The notes under the pieces: model-generated
The model's input: only the letters and a program-made list of their open reading frames with translations
Databases searched by the model: none
Told to the model about the DNA's origin: nothing
In this document: positions 1 through 8,765 of the stretch, piece by piece
Layout of the letters: the number at the start of each line of letters is the position of its first letter
Numbering within the stretch: position 1 is the stretch's first letter
NCBI RefSeq assembly: GCF_947497005.1
Contig: NZ_CANMFF010000010.1
Coordinates: forward strand, 124,001 to 188,000
DNA: 64,000 nt
Source: an uncultured Ruegeria sp.
GTDB taxonomy: Bacteria > Pseudomonadota > Alphaproteobacteria > Rhodobacterales > Rhodobacteraceae
Direction: 5' to 3'
Position numbers and translations under genes: made by a program

Positions 1-44
1 GGTAAGGGCTGCGCGAATATCGCTAGACAGATGAGGAGACGCTC

Positions 45-2075
45 ATGACAATCCAACAGATTTCCAGCTTCGCGGCCGGTGAATGGGTTTCGCCCGGCTC
101 GGGTGCACGCAACATTGCAAGCGCCGTGACAGGCGAAGTGATCGCCGCAGCGGGTAATAGCGCCCTGGATGTGCAGGCGATGTTGGACCATGCGCGCAAT
201 GTTGGCGGTCCGGCCCTGCGCAAAATGACGTTTCACGAGAGGGCTAAGATGCTTAAGGCGTTGTCCACTCATTTGGGTCAGCATAAGCAGGCACTGTACG
301 ACCTGTCTTTCAACACAGGTGCCACTCAGTCCGACCACATGATCGACATCGACGGCGGCATCGGAACGATGTTCGTTTTCGCCTCGAAAGGCCGGCGTGA
401 GATGCCGGATGAGCATGTCTACCTGGATGGTGAGGTAGAGCAGCTGTCCCGTAACGGCACCTTCTTGGGGCAACACATCTGCACCCCTTTGCACGGGGTG
501 GCGGTTCATATCAACGCGTTCAACTTTCCTGTGTGGGGGATGTTGGAGAAGCTGGCTCCGACACTTTTGGCGGGTGTTCCAGCAATCGTAAAACCGGCGA
601 CGAATTCCTGCTATGTGACCGAACTGTGCGTTCAATTGATGCTTGAGTCCGGCATCTTGCCGACGGGGGCATTGCAGTTGGTGTCGGGTGGCTTGGGCGA
701 TATGCTGGACCGCCTGACCATGCAGGACGTAGTCAGTTTCACCGGATCTGCTGACACCGCGTTGAAATTACGCTCTAACCCTGTGATCCTCGAGAACTCG
801 GTGCGTTTCGTGGCTGAACAGGACAGTCTGAACTGTTCGATCCTTGGCCCCGATGCGGAGCCCGGTACGCAGGAATTTGACCTCTTTGTTAAGGAAGTTC
901 AGCGCGAGATGACCGCGAAGGCGGGACAGAAATGTACCGCAATCCGCCGGATCATCGCGCCAGAACCTCAGGTACAGGCGGTGATCGAGGCGTTGTCCGC
1001 GCGGCTGGCCAAAACCGTCATCGGCGACCCAAGGCTGGAAACCACGCGCATGGGCGCGCTGGTCTCAAACGGTCAGAAACGCGATGTTCTGGAAAAGGCC
1101 GCAATCATCGGACAAGAGGCAGAGCGCGTTTTTGGGAACCCCGATGACTTTGTCGTTGATGGAGCGGATGCCGAGAAAGGCGCTTTCCTGCCGCCGATGT
1201 TGTATCACTGTGCCAATCCGGACGTTGCGCAGCGCGTGCACGACACAGAAGCCTTTGGCCCGGTCAGCACAGTGATGGGGTATCGCGATCTCGACCATGC
1301 CATCGAACTGGCGAACCGGGGGCAGGGGTCTTTGGTGGCGTCGGTCATTACCCATGACGTGGACGTGGCGCGGCAGGTTGCCATGGGGGCCGGGGCCTAT
1401 CATGGGCGTCTGTATTTCAACAACCGCGACTCGATGAAGGAATCCACCGGACACGGTTCCCCCTTACCGCATATGGTTCACGGCGGCCCCGGACGCGCGG
1501 GTGGCGGCGAAGAGATGGGCGGCGTGCGTGGTGTGAAACACTATATGCAACGGACCGCCATTCAGGGTTCACCTGATCTGCTGGCCGCGATTTGCAACAA
1601 ATGGGTGCCCGGCGCAGCTGAAATCGAAGGTCCCGCGCATCCCTTTACCCGCAGGTTCCACGAGCTTGCGATTGGTGAGACCATCCACACTGAACCACGT
1701 ATAATCACCCTTGAAGATATTGAACATTTCGCCAAGTTCACCGGCGATACGTTCTACGCTCATATGGATCAGGCGGCGGCGGAACGGAATCCGTTCTTCC
1801 CAGGTCGTGTTGCGCATGGCTATCTGTTGCTGTCGTTCGCTGCCGGGTTGTTTGTTGAGCCGAACGAGGGGCCGGTGCTGGCCAATACCGGCCTTGACGA
1901 ATTGCGTTTTATGAAGCCCGTTGAGGCGGGTGACAGCATCAAGGTGCGTTTGACGGTCAAAAACAAGACCGGGCGCAACGATGAATATGGCGAGGTCCGC
2001 TGGCATGTCACTCTGACCCAGCAGGATGATGAGATCGTTGCTGAATATGAGCTTCTGACAATGGTCGCCTACTAG
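45..2075 (+). CDS. paaZ: Bifunctional oxepin-CoA hydrolase / semialdehyde dehydrogenase PaaZ
   Basis: This enzyme opens the oxepin-CoA ring and oxidises the resulting semialdehyde to 3-oxo-5,6-dehydrosuberyl-CoA in aerobic phenylacetate breakdown. The 676-residue protein has the family's two-domain layout: an NADP-type aldehyde dehydrogenase domain over roughly residues 1-520, with the catalytic Glu at about 258 (in VAEQDSLN) and Cys at about 297 (in GQKCTAIRR), and a MaoC hot-dog hydratase domain from about 550 to the end (FYAHMDQAAAERNPFF, then GRVAHGY). The ATG follows a gaggaga ribosome site. paaX starts 49 bases downstream. Both catalytic halves look intact, so the protein should be fully bifunctional rather than a dehydrogenase-dead relative. 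Confidence 0.96.
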   Translation: MTIQQISSFAAGEWVSPGSGARNIASAVTGEVIAAAGNSALDVQAMLDHARNVGGPALRKMTFHERAKMLKALSTHLGQHKQALYDLSFNTGATQSDHMIDIDGGIGTMFVFASKGRREMPDEHVYLDGEVEQLSRNGTFLGQHICTPLHGVAVHINAFNFPVWGMLEKLAPTLLAGVPAIVKPATNSCYVTELCVQLMLESGILPTGALQLVSGGLGDMLDRLTMQDVVSFTGSADTALKLRSNPVILENSVRFVAEQDSLNCSILGPDAEPGTQEFDLFVKEVQREMTAKAGQKCTAIRRIIAPEPQVQAVIEALSARLAKTVIGDPRLETTRMGALVSNGQKRDVLEKAAIIGQEAERVFGNPDDFVVDGADAEKGAFLPPMLYHCANPDVAQRVHDTEAFGPVSTVMGYRDLDHAIELANRGQGSLVASVITHDVDVARQVAMGAGAYHGRLYFNNRDSMKESTGHGSPLPHMVHGGPGRAGGGEEMGGVRGVKHYMQRTAIQGSPDLLAAICNKWVPGAAEIEGPAHPFTRRFHELAIGETIHTEPRIITLEDIEHFAKFTGDTFYAHMDQAAAERNPFFPGRVAHGYLLLSFAAGLFVEPNEGPVLANTGLDELRFMKPVEAGDSIKVRLTVKNKTGRNDEYGEVRWHVTLTQQDDEIVAEYELLTMVAY

Positions 2076-2124
2076 GCGCAAGGGGTCGGATGGTAATTCC
2101 CACCGGCCCGATTATACTTGGCGT

Positions 2125-2940
2125 ATGAAGGATACGGTTCCAGATTGGTTCGAAACCTGTGTCAGCCAACTGACGACAACGGGCACGCAACGCGTGTGGT
2201 CTGTCCTGGTCACAATTTTCGGTGATCTGGCGCAGGACGGATCGGATCATATCAGCGGATCATTGATCACTACGCTTACGAGTCTGGCGGGGATCAGAGC
2301 CGAGGCCACGCGCGTTGCGCTGCATCGATTGCGCAAAGAAGGCTGGATTGAAAGCACGCGGGTCGGGCGGACCAGTGTGCATCGGTTGACAAATTTTGGT
2401 CGCAGCCAAAGCACCGCGGCAACGCCACGCATTTATTCCAGTGAAACGAAAATGCCGGATATCTGGCATGTTCTTATCGCCAGCAACGCGGAAAGGTCCC
2501 GAAAGGAATTGTCGGACGTGATGCTGACGGGGGATTACATCTTGCTGAACCCGGCGACTGCCATGGCGCCCGGGCCTATGCCTGAGGATCTAGAGGATCT
2601 TTTGGGTGTTGAGAGCAACACCATTTCCGTTCCAGGCTGGCTTCGGGACCTGTGCGGGCCGAAGCCGCTGAAAACTGTCTACGATCAATTCTGGGGCGCA
2701 ATTCAGGATGTTGAACGGCTTTTGCCTCCCGAAGGGGCGGGTGATCCGATGCGATCTGCAGTTTTGCGCGTTCTGGTCGTGCACGCTTGGCGGCGTATCG
2801 TTCTGCGCCATCCGAATCTGCCTCCGGCATTTTTGCCGGATGACTGGAAAGGCGTCGAGTGCAGAGAAGCTGTCTCACGTTTGTTGGAAAGATTGCCTCG
2901 TCCCACTCTTACCACTTTGGAAGCCGAGCTGATCGATTAG
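2125..2940 (+). CDS. paaX: Phenylacetate-responsive transcriptional repressor, PaaX family
   Basis: PaaX proteins repress paa genes and are released by phenylacetyl-CoA. The 271-residue product has the PaaX N-terminal winged helix (residues about 45-90, ending in ALHRLRKEGWIES) followed by a long C-terminal region with the family's WHVLI and LRVLVVHAWRRIVLRHPNLP segments. It lies between paaZ and the paaJABCDE operon on the same strand, which is the usual company of paaX. The paaZ-paaX gap is 49 bases, so paaX may be co-transcribed with paaZ. The inverted repeats in the 233 bases downstream of paaX, ahead of the thiolase gene, are plausible targets. Confidence 0.9.
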   Translation: MKDTVPDWFETCVSQLTTTGTQRVWSVLVTIFGDLAQDGSDHISGSLITTLTSLAGIRAEATRVALHRLRKEGWIESTRVGRTSVHRLTNFGRSQSTAATPRIYSSETKMPDIWHVLIASNAERSRKELSDVMLTGDYILLNPATAMAPGPMPEDLEDLLGVESNTISVPGWLRDLCGPKPLKTVYDQFWGAIQDVERLLPPEGAGDPMRSAVLRVLVVHAWRRIVLRHPNLPPAFLPDDWKGVECREAVSRLLERLPRPTLTTLEAELID

Positions 2941-3051
2941 TCCTTTTCCAGATATCGTTAGGCCGAACTCCCCAGATTTCATGTGCGAATTCAGAGTGGG
3001 TCGCTCAGTCTTTGCGGGCATGAAAGCCTGGTATTCTAAAAGTTACTATTA

Positions 3052-3092
3052 ATGTTACATAGAGGACTCGAAGATCGACATTCAAGTAACAT
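3052..3092. promoter_or_regulatory. Inverted repeat ATGTTAC / GTAACAT upstream of the paaJABCDE operon
   Basis: Seven-base arms at 3052-3058 and 3086-3092 are exact inverse complements, 27 bases apart, in the non-coding stretch before the thiolase gene. A related half site, AGTTACT, lies at 3041-3047. Widely spaced arms around a promoter are typical of PaaX operators in other bacteria, but the arm sequence differs from the enterobacterial consensus, so assignment to PaaX is inference. Confidence 0.4.
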
Positions 3093-3145
3093 AAGTCTTG
3101 CATCGAATCGGGTGAACATTTATTAACCGACCAGACGGTTGATAT

Positions 3146-3160
3146 TGTTCCAATGGAACA
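3146..3160. promoter_or_regulatory. 15-base palindrome TGTTCCA-A-TGGAACA just before the thiolase ribosome site
   Basis: The palindrome is perfect about a central A and ends where the AGGAG ribosome site of the downstream gene begins. An in-frame ATG lies inside it at 3153, but the ribosome site at 3160-3164 fits the ATG at 3174, so the palindrome is non-coding. It could be an operator or part of the mRNA leader. Confidence 0.45.
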
Positions 3161-3173
3161 GGAGAACTCAAAG

Positions 3174-4376
3174 ATGGACGCATTCATTTGTGACGCGACG
3201 CGCACTCCGATTGGGCGGTATGGCGGTGCGCTGTCTTCGATCCGCACAGATGATCTGGCCGCACTTCCGCTGGCGGCCTTGAAGGCGCGTAACCCGCATG
3301 TCGACTGGACCAGTATCGACGATGTGATCTATGGTGATGCCAATCAGGCGGGCGAGAGTAACCGGAATGTTGCGCGCATGGCGGCCCTGTTGGCCGGTTT
3401 GCCAATTGAAGTGCCGGGAACGACGGTGAACCGTCTATGTGCCAGCGGCATGGATGCGGTCGGAATGGCGGCGCGTGGCATCAAGGCGGGCGACTACGAT
3501 CTGGCCATCGCGGGAGGCGTAGAGAGCATGTCCCGCGCGCCGTTCGTGATGCCCAAAGCAACTTCTGCGTTTACCCGCGGCAATGCAGTATATGACACCA
3601 CGATCGGTTGGCGTTTTGTGAACCCGAAGATGAAGCAGGATTATGGCGTGGATTCCATGCCGCAAACCGCCGACAATGTCGCCGATGACTATGGGGTCAG
3701 CCGAGAAGATCAGGATTCCTTTGCCGCGCGCAGTCAGGCCCGCTGGGTTAACGCGCATGCGGCAGGTGTGTTCAAGGACGAAATCACCCCGGTTTCGGTT
3801 CCGCAGCGAAAAGGCGATCCGATTGTCGTTGAAACGGATGAGCATCCGCGCCCGGGAACAACAGCAGAAAAACTCTCGGGTCTAAAAGGTGTGAACGGAC
3901 CTGAGAGAACGGTGACGGCAGGTAACGCCTCCGGCGTGAATGACGGCGCAGCCGCGATCCTCATGGCGAATGAAGCAGCGGCGGCAAAGAACGATTTGAC
4001 CCCGATGGCCCGTGTGGTTGGCATGTCCGTGGCCGGTGTCGAGCCGCGCATTATGGGTATTGGTCCGGTTCCGGCGAGCCGTAAGGTTTTGGCGCGCGCC
4101 GGGCTCAGCGTCGATCAGATGGATGTGATAGAGTTGAACGAAGCCTTTGCCTCGCAAGGGTTGGCAACACTTCGCGCGTTGGGTCTGCCGGATGATGCGG
4201 CCCATGTAAACCCGAACGGTGGCGCGATCGCTCTGGGTCATCCCTTGGGTATGTCGGGGGCACGGTTGGTTATGACTGCCGCGTATCAGCTGCGCCGCAC
4301 CGGCGGACGCTATGCGCTTTGCACCATGTGTGTGGGCGTCGGGCAGGGCGCTGCACTTATTCTTGAACGCGTGTAA
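3174..4376 (+). CDS. paaJ: 3-oxoadipyl-CoA/3-oxo-5,6-dehydrosuberyl-CoA thiolase
   Basis: This thiolase carries out the CoA-dependent cleavages at the end of the phenylacetate pathway and could also serve beta-ketoadipate breakdown (PcaF). The 400-residue protein has the nucleophilic Cys at about 89 (VNRLCASGMDA), the GGAIALGHPLGMSGAR His motif and the C-terminal CTMCVGVGQG Cys motif, all intact. The start at 3174 is chosen because AGGAG lies ten bases upstream; the in-frame ATG at 3153 lies within a palindrome and has no ribosome site. It heads a tight operon with paaABCDE, which favours PaaJ over PcaF. Confidence 0.92.
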   Translation: MDAFICDATRTPIGRYGGALSSIRTDDLAALPLAALKARNPHVDWTSIDDVIYGDANQAGESNRNVARMAALLAGLPIEVPGTTVNRLCASGMDAVGMAARGIKAGDYDLAIAGGVESMSRAPFVMPKATSAFTRGNAVYDTTIGWRFVNPKMKQDYGVDSMPQTADNVADDYGVSREDQDSFAARSQARWVNAHAAGVFKDEITPVSVPQRKGDPIVVETDEHPRPGTTAEKLSGLKGVNGPERTVTAGNASGVNDGAAAILMANEAAAAKNDLTPMARVVGMSVAGVEPRIMGIGPVPASRKVLARAGLSVDQMDVIELNEAFASQGLATLRALGLPDDAAHVNPNGGAIALGHPLGMSGARLVMTAAYQLRRTGGRYALCTMCVGVGQGAALILERV

Positions 4377-4391
4377 CGGAGGAGACGGGAC

Positions 4392-5369
4392 ATGTATGCT
4401 CAGATGGTAGAATCCGAGGCATCAAACGATGATCCGGACAAGTTGGCCGAATTCCAGGCGCGGATCGACGCCGATATCAAGATTGAACCCAAGGACTGGA
4501 TGCCTCAGGCCTATCGCAAGACACTGATCCGCCAGATCGGACAACATGCGCATTCCGAGATCGTAGGTCAGTTGCCCGAAGGGAACTGGATCACGCGGGC
4601 GCCAACACTAGAACGTAAAGCGATCCTTCTGGCCAAGGTGCAGGATGAGGCCGGACATGGGCTTTACCTGTACTGTGCAGCTGAAACGCTGGGTGTCAGT
4701 CGTGACGAGATCACCGAGATGTTGCTGGACGGTCGTATGAAATACTCTTCGATCTTCAACTACCCAACACTGAACTGGGCCGATATCGGTGCCGTCGGGT
4801 GGCTGGTCGACGGTGCCGCCATTATGAATCAGGTGCCGCTGCAAAGGACGTCCTTCGGACCTTACTCCCGCGCGATGATCCGCATATGCAAGGAAGAGAG
4901 CTTTCATCAGCGTCAAGGCTACGACGCTATTCGCAAAATGGCCGAAGGTACGCCCGAGCAGCGCAAGATGGCACAGGATGCGATGAACCGTCTGTGGTAC
5001 CCGTCGCTGATGATGTTTGGGCCCTCGGACAAAGACAGCGTGCATTCGGCGCAATCCATGGCGTGGAAGATCAAGATCAACACCAATGATGAGCTGCGCC
5101 AGAAATTCGTCGATCAAACCGTTCCGCAGGCCGAATATCTGGGTCTGACCATCCCCGATCCCGATCTGAGATGGAACGAAGAGCGGGGCCACTATGACTA
5201 CACCGATCCCGATTGGTCCGAATTCTTTGACGTGATTAAGGGCAACGGTCCCTGCAACGTTGATCGTCTGGCCGCGCGTAACAAGGCCTGGGACGACGGT
5301 AAATGGGTCCGTGATGGGCTGTTGGCCCATGCCCGCAAGAAACAGGCCGGCAATCTGGCTGCTGAATAA
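4392..5369 (+). CDS. paaA: Phenylacetyl-CoA 1,2-epoxidase, catalytic subunit PaaA
   Basis: PaaA is the diiron oxygenase subunit that epoxidises the aromatic ring of phenylacetyl-CoA. The 325 residues match the usual length, and the carboxylate/histidine ligand motifs are visible: [14 protein letters not shown] at about 76-90 and [15 protein letters not shown] in the middle of the protein. The gene begins 15 bases after the thiolase with a strong GGAGGAG-type site. It forms the catalytic core with PaaC, while PaaB bridges the complex and PaaE supplies electrons. Confidence 0.97.
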   Translation: MYAQMVESEASNDDPDKLAEFQARIDADIKIEPKDWMPQAYRKTLIRQIGQHAHSEIVGQLPEGNWITRAPTLERKAILLAKVQDEAGHGLYLYCAAETLGVSRDEITEMLLDGRMKYSSIFNYPTLNWADIGAVGWLVDGAAIMNQVPLQRTSFGPYSRAMIRICKEESFHQRQGYDAIRKMAEGTPEQRKMAQDAMNRLWYPSLMMFGPSDKDSVHSAQSMAWKIKINTNDELRQKFVDQTVPQAEYLGLTIPDPDLRWNEERGHYDYTDPDWSEFFDVIKGNGPCNVDRLAARNKAWDDGKWVRDGLLAHARKKQAGNLAAE

Positions 5370-5392
5370 GCTTACCCTGAGGAGGATACCCG

Positions 5393-5677
5393 ATGAATAC
5401 CGAATGGCCCTTGTGGGAAATCTTCATCCGTGGCCAACATGGGATGAGCCACCGACATGTCGGTTCACTGCATGCTCCTGACGCGGAAATGGCAATCAAG
5501 AACGCGCGTGACGTTTACACACGCCGCAACGAAGGCGTTTCGATCTGGGTGGTTGAGGCCAACAACATCTCGGCCTCGTCGCCTAGCGACAAAGGCCCGC
5601 TGTACGAGCCCAGCGAAAGCAAAGTGTACCGTCACCCGACCTTCTTCGACATCCCCGATGAAGTGGGGGCGATGTGA
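5393..5677 (+). CDS. paaB: Phenylacetyl-CoA epoxidase subunit PaaB
   Basis: PaaB is a small non-catalytic subunit that bridges PaaAC heterodimers of the epoxidase. The 94-residue product opens with EWPLWEIFIRGQHGMSHRHVG, close to the standard PaaB N-terminus, and has the family's HAPDAEMAIKNARDVYTRRNEG stretch. A GAGGAG site precedes the ATG, and its TGA overlaps the ATG of paaC as TGATG, implying coupled translation. Confidence 0.96.
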   Translation: MNTEWPLWEIFIRGQHGMSHRHVGSLHAPDAEMAIKNARDVYTRRNEGVSIWVVEANNISASSPSDKGPLYEPSESKVYRHPTFFDIPDEVGAM

Positions 5678-6435
5678 TGAACCATGACGAAGCCTTCCAG
5701 CAGTTTCTGCTGCGGATGGGGGACAACACCCTGATCCTGGGTCATCGCGTCAGCGAATGGTGTGGGCATGCGCCTGTGCTGGAGGAAGATATCGCACTGG
5801 CCAATACTGCGCTGGACCTGATCGGTCAGACTCAGATGTGGCTGGGCCTTGCGGGTGAGGTCAAGGGCGGTAAAAGCGCCGATGATCTGGCATTTTTGCG
5901 CGATGCCTGGGATTTCCGCAACGTGCTTCTGGTCGAAGTTCCAAACGGTGATTTCGGTCGTACACTGATGCGCCAATTCCTGTTCGATGCCTGGCATTCG
6001 ATCATGCTTGGGCGTCTGATGACATCCTCGGACGATCGTGTTGCTGCGATTGCCGCGAAAGCAAGCAAAGAGGTTACCTACCATCTCGAACGCTCAGGCG
6101 ACACGGTTGTGGGACTTGGCGACGGGACCGAGGAAAGCCATGCCCGGATGCAGGAAGCGCTGGATTACCTGTGGCCGTATGTAGGCGAGATGTTCATCAG
6201 TGACGAAGTCGATACCACGATAGTTGCGGCTGGGATCGCACCCAATCCAACCGATCTGCGTGATGAATATTATGCTCTGGTCGAGCGAATTCTGACCCTG
6301 GCGACTTTGACTATTCCGGAAAGCCGCTTTGCACATAAGGGCGGGCGCGATGGGCGTATGCATACAGAACATCTGGGTCATTTGCTGACGCAGATGCAAT
6401 GGCTGCAGCGCGCTTATCCCGGGGCAAGCTGGTAA
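5677..6435 (+). CDS. paaC: Phenylacetyl-CoA epoxidase structural subunit PaaC
   Basis: PaaC is the ferritin-like partner of PaaA. It keeps the four-helix fold but is structural rather than catalytic in characterised systems. The protein is 252 residues from the ATG at 5677, which overlaps the paaB stop; a GTG three bases upstream is also in frame. Characteristic segments include LGHRVSEWCGHAPVLEEDIALAN near the N-terminus in two parts and EVTYHLERSGDTVVGLGDGT in the middle, and the C-terminus GRMHTEHLGHLLTQMQWL is typical. Confidence 0.95.
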   Translation: MNHDEAFQQFLLRMGDNTLILGHRVSEWCGHAPVLEEDIALANTALDLIGQTQMWLGLAGEVKGGKSADDLAFLRDAWDFRNVLLVEVPNGDFGRTLMRQFLFDAWHSIMLGRLMTSSDDRVAAIAAKASKEVTYHLERSGDTVVGLGDGTEESHARMQEALDYLWPYVGEMFISDEVDTTIVAAGIAPNPTDLRDEYYALVERILTLATLTIPESRFAHKGGRDGRMHTEHLGHLLTQMQWLQRAYPGASW

Positions 6436-6441
6436 CTGGTG

Positions 6442-6903
6442 ATGCAACACTTTTCGACCGATACGATCTGGGAATGGCTGGATGCCGTTCCCGATCCCGA
6501 GATTCCTGTGATCTCGGTCGTTGATCTCGGGATTGTGCGAAATGTGCGTTGGGACGCTGGGGCTCTGGTCGTTACGGTCACGCCAACCTATTCCGGCTGT
6601 CCGGCGACGTCCGTCATCAGCATGGATATCGAAACCGCTCTGCACGATCACGGAATCGGGGATGTGCGGATCGAAACCAGCATCTCACCCGCCTGGACCA
6701 CTGATTGGCTCAGCGAAAAAGGCCGCGCCAAGCTTGAAGAGTTTGGCATTGCGCCGCCGCAGGCGGCGGGCGGCCCTGAGCGCTGTCCGCGATGCGGCAG
6801 CAAGGCGGTTGAAAAGGTCAGCCAATTTGGCTCGACCCCGTGCAAGGCCCATTGGCGCTGCGCCGACTGTCTGGAACCATTTGATTACTTCAAGTGCATC
6901 TGA
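6442..6903 (+). CDS. paaD: PaaD, Fe-S assembly/maturation factor of the epoxidase
   Basis: PaaD is needed for epoxidase activity, probably for Fe-S cluster maturation. The 153-residue protein has a DUF59/MIP18-like domain (VPDPEIPVISVVDLGIV, then TYSGCPA) and a C-terminal zinc ribbon with CPRCGS and two later Cys pairs ending in FDYFKCI. The ATG at 6442 is preferred; a GTG lies immediately before it at 6439. No strong ribosome site is visible, so translation may be coupled to paaC, whose stop is six bases upstream. Confidence 0.93.
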   Translation: MQHFSTDTIWEWLDAVPDPEIPVISVVDLGIVRNVRWDAGALVVTVTPTYSGCPATSVISMDIETALHDHGIGDVRIETSISPAWTTDWLSEKGRAKLEEFGIAPPQAAGGPERCPRCGSKAVEKVSQFGSTPCKAHWRCADCLEPFDYFKCI

Positions 6904-6916
6904 GGAGGAGCACCGG

Positions 6917-7990
6917 ATGGCACGTTTTCATGACCTGAAAGTCACCGATATCCATAAGACCATCCGCGATGCGGTCGTGGTGACCCTAAAACCCGAAAAC
7001 GGCGCGGCGGATCAATTCGACTTCACCGCCGGTCAGTACCTGACCTTCCGGCGCGATTTTGACGGAGAAGAACTGCGCCGGTCCTACTCCATTTGCGCGG
7101 GCAAGGATGACGGTGTTCTGCAGGTCGGCATCAAGCGCGTCGAGGGGGGTGCGTTTTCAAGCTGGGCCAATGCGGAACTCAACGTTGGTGACGTTGTGCA
7201 AGCGATGCCACCGATGGGCAGCTTTCACACGCCGATCGATGTAGATGCAGAAAAGCAATATCTTGGCTTCGCTGGCGGGTCAGGCATCACGCCGGTTCTG
7301 TCGATCCTGAAAACAACACTGGCGCGTGAGCCCAAATCCCGCTTCACGCTGATCTACGCCAACAAAGGAATAAACACGATCATGTTCCGTGAAGAACTGG
7401 AGGACCTGAAAAACCTCTATATGGGCCGCCTGAACGTGATCCATATTCTAGAGGCCGATGCACAGGAAATCGATCTGTTCACCGGACTGGTGACGCAGGA
7501 AAAATGCGGCGATCTGTTCAAGCACTGGATCGATATCAAAAACGTCAATACAGCCTTTATCTGCGGACCCGAGCCGATGATGCTGGGTATTGCTGCTGCG
7601 CTGCGCGAACACGGTCTTGACGACAGCCAGATCAAGTTCGAACTCTTCGCCAGCGCCCAGCCGGGCCGGGCCAAACGCAAGACAGGAACGGCAGAGGCCG
7701 GCACCCAGGCCAATCAAACCAGCGCATCGATCACGTTGGACGGGTCCACCCAAACTGTGACCTTGCCCAAGGATCAGTCTATTCTTGAAGCCGCGCTGGG
7801 GAACGCCATGGATGCGCCATATGCGTGCAAGGCAGGGGTTTGTTCCACTTGCCGCTGCCGAGTTCTGGAAGGGGAGGTCGAGATGCTCGCCAATCACGCA
7901 CTCGAGGATTACGAGGTCGAAAAAGGCTATGTGCTAAGCTGTCAGGCTTACCCGGTGACCGACCGCGTGGTCGTGGATTACGACCAATAA
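6917..7990 (+). CDS. paaE: Phenylacetyl-CoA epoxidase reductase subunit PaaE
   Basis: PaaE passes electrons from NADPH to the PaaA diiron centre. The 357-residue protein has an N-terminal ferredoxin-reductase part with the flavin motif RRSYSICAG and a nucleotide-binding stretch GFAGGSGITPVLSILK. Its C-terminal plant-type 2Fe-2S domain has the ligands in CKAGVCSTCRC plus a final Cys in VLSCQAY. The start at 6917 follows GAGGAGCACCGG. A long in-frame open extension upstream overlaps paaD and is not the start. Confidence 0.96.
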   Translation: MARFHDLKVTDIHKTIRDAVVVTLKPENGAADQFDFTAGQYLTFRRDFDGEELRRSYSICAGKDDGVLQVGIKRVEGGAFSSWANAELNVGDVVQAMPPMGSFHTPIDVDAEKQYLGFAGGSGITPVLSILKTTLAREPKSRFTLIYANKGINTIMFREELEDLKNLYMGRLNVIHILEADAQEIDLFTGLVTQEKCGDLFKHWIDIKNVNTAFICGPEPMMLGIAAALREHGLDDSQIKFELFASAQPGRAKRKTGTAEAGTQANQTSASITLDGSTQTVTLPKDQSILEAALGNAMDAPYACKAGVCSTCRCRVLEGEVEMLANHALEDYEVEKGYVLSCQAYPVTDRVVVDYDQ

Positions 7991-8003
7991 AGGGAGAGGA
8001 TCG

Positions 8004-8765
8004 ATGACCGACGCCATGACACTCGACAGCTATCTGGCCGCAGGCGGTGTGCTGACCAATCCGACCAATGTTCCACCGCGCTATCGGGCTGAGTTAATGA
8101 AGTTGATGGCCACGTTTGTGGACAGCGAGCTGGCCGGTGCCGCCGGTTTCGCCGACATCATCAACCAGGGCCCAGGCATCAAGGAACGTATTGCGGCCGC
8201 CAAAATTGTGTTGGAGAAAACCGATCATGCGGATCGGGTCCTGAAGATCATGGGCGAATTCGGCGCAGACACCGAGCGATATGCGACGCATCACCCATGG
8301 ACTTCTCGGTTGGATCGCAACGACGACATGGGCGCGACCCGCAGTGCGCATGACATGCGCCTTGCCGTGTTCAACTATCCAATCTCAGACTGGACTGACG
8401 CTGTCATCATGAACTTGCTGATGAGCCGCGCCGTAGCGGAACAACTGGCCGAATTTTCGACGGTTTCGTACCAGCCGCTTGCCGAAGCGTTCCGGCAGAT
8501 CGCGCCAACAGAGGCGCATCATGGTGATCTGGCGCTGGAAGGCGCTGTTAAGCTCGCTGAAAACGGACAGACGGAGCAAATGCAGCGCGCGGTGGATTAC
8601 TGGTGGCCCCGTGTTGCAGTGTCTTTCGGTGGTGATGACCCAAGGCGGTTCGAGTTTTTGAGATCATTGGGCCTGCGCCACAACAGCAATAATGCGCTAC
8701 AGAAGCGCTGGGCGCAGGCAGCGGGCGCAGTCTTGAATGGGCTGGGTTTGAAACCGCCTGCCTAG
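8004..8765 (+). CDS. Second PaaA/PaaC-family ferritin-like protein after paaE
   Basis: The 253-residue product belongs to the phenylacetate catabolic PaaA/PaaC family. It shows ferritin-like helices with FVDSELAGAAGFADIINQGP, the EKTDHADRVLKIMGEFGAD helix and an EAHHGDLALEGA segment. It starts 13 bases after paaE with AGGGAGAGG as ribosome site, so it is the last gene of the paa operon. Enterobacterial paa operons lack such a gene. It might be an extra scaffold, an alternative oxygenase component or a maturation protein; the sequence does not decide. Its stop overlaps the stop of the convergent acyltransferase gene (CTAG, 8762-8765). Confidence 0.85.
   Translation: MTDAMTLDSYLAAGGVLTNPTNVPPRYRAELMKLMATFVDSELAGAAGFADIINQGPGIKERIAAAKIVLEKTDHADRVLKIMGEFGADTERYATHHPWTSRLDRNDDMGATRSAHDMRLAVFNYPISDWTDAVIMNLLMSRAVAEQLAEFSTVSYQPLAEAFRQIAPTEAHHGDLALEGAVKLAENGQTEQMQRAVDYWWPRVAVSFGGDDPRRFEFLRSLGLRHNSNNALQKRWAQAAGAVLNGLGLKPPA

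Noticed and set aside
3153..3173. Upstream in-frame ATG for the thiolase gene
   Set aside because: It lies in a palindrome with no ribosome site, while AGGAG fits the ATG at 3174.
6521..6916. Long N-terminal extension of PaaE
   Set aside because: It overlaps paaD completely, and GAGGAG precedes the ATG at 6917, which gives the normal 357-residue length.
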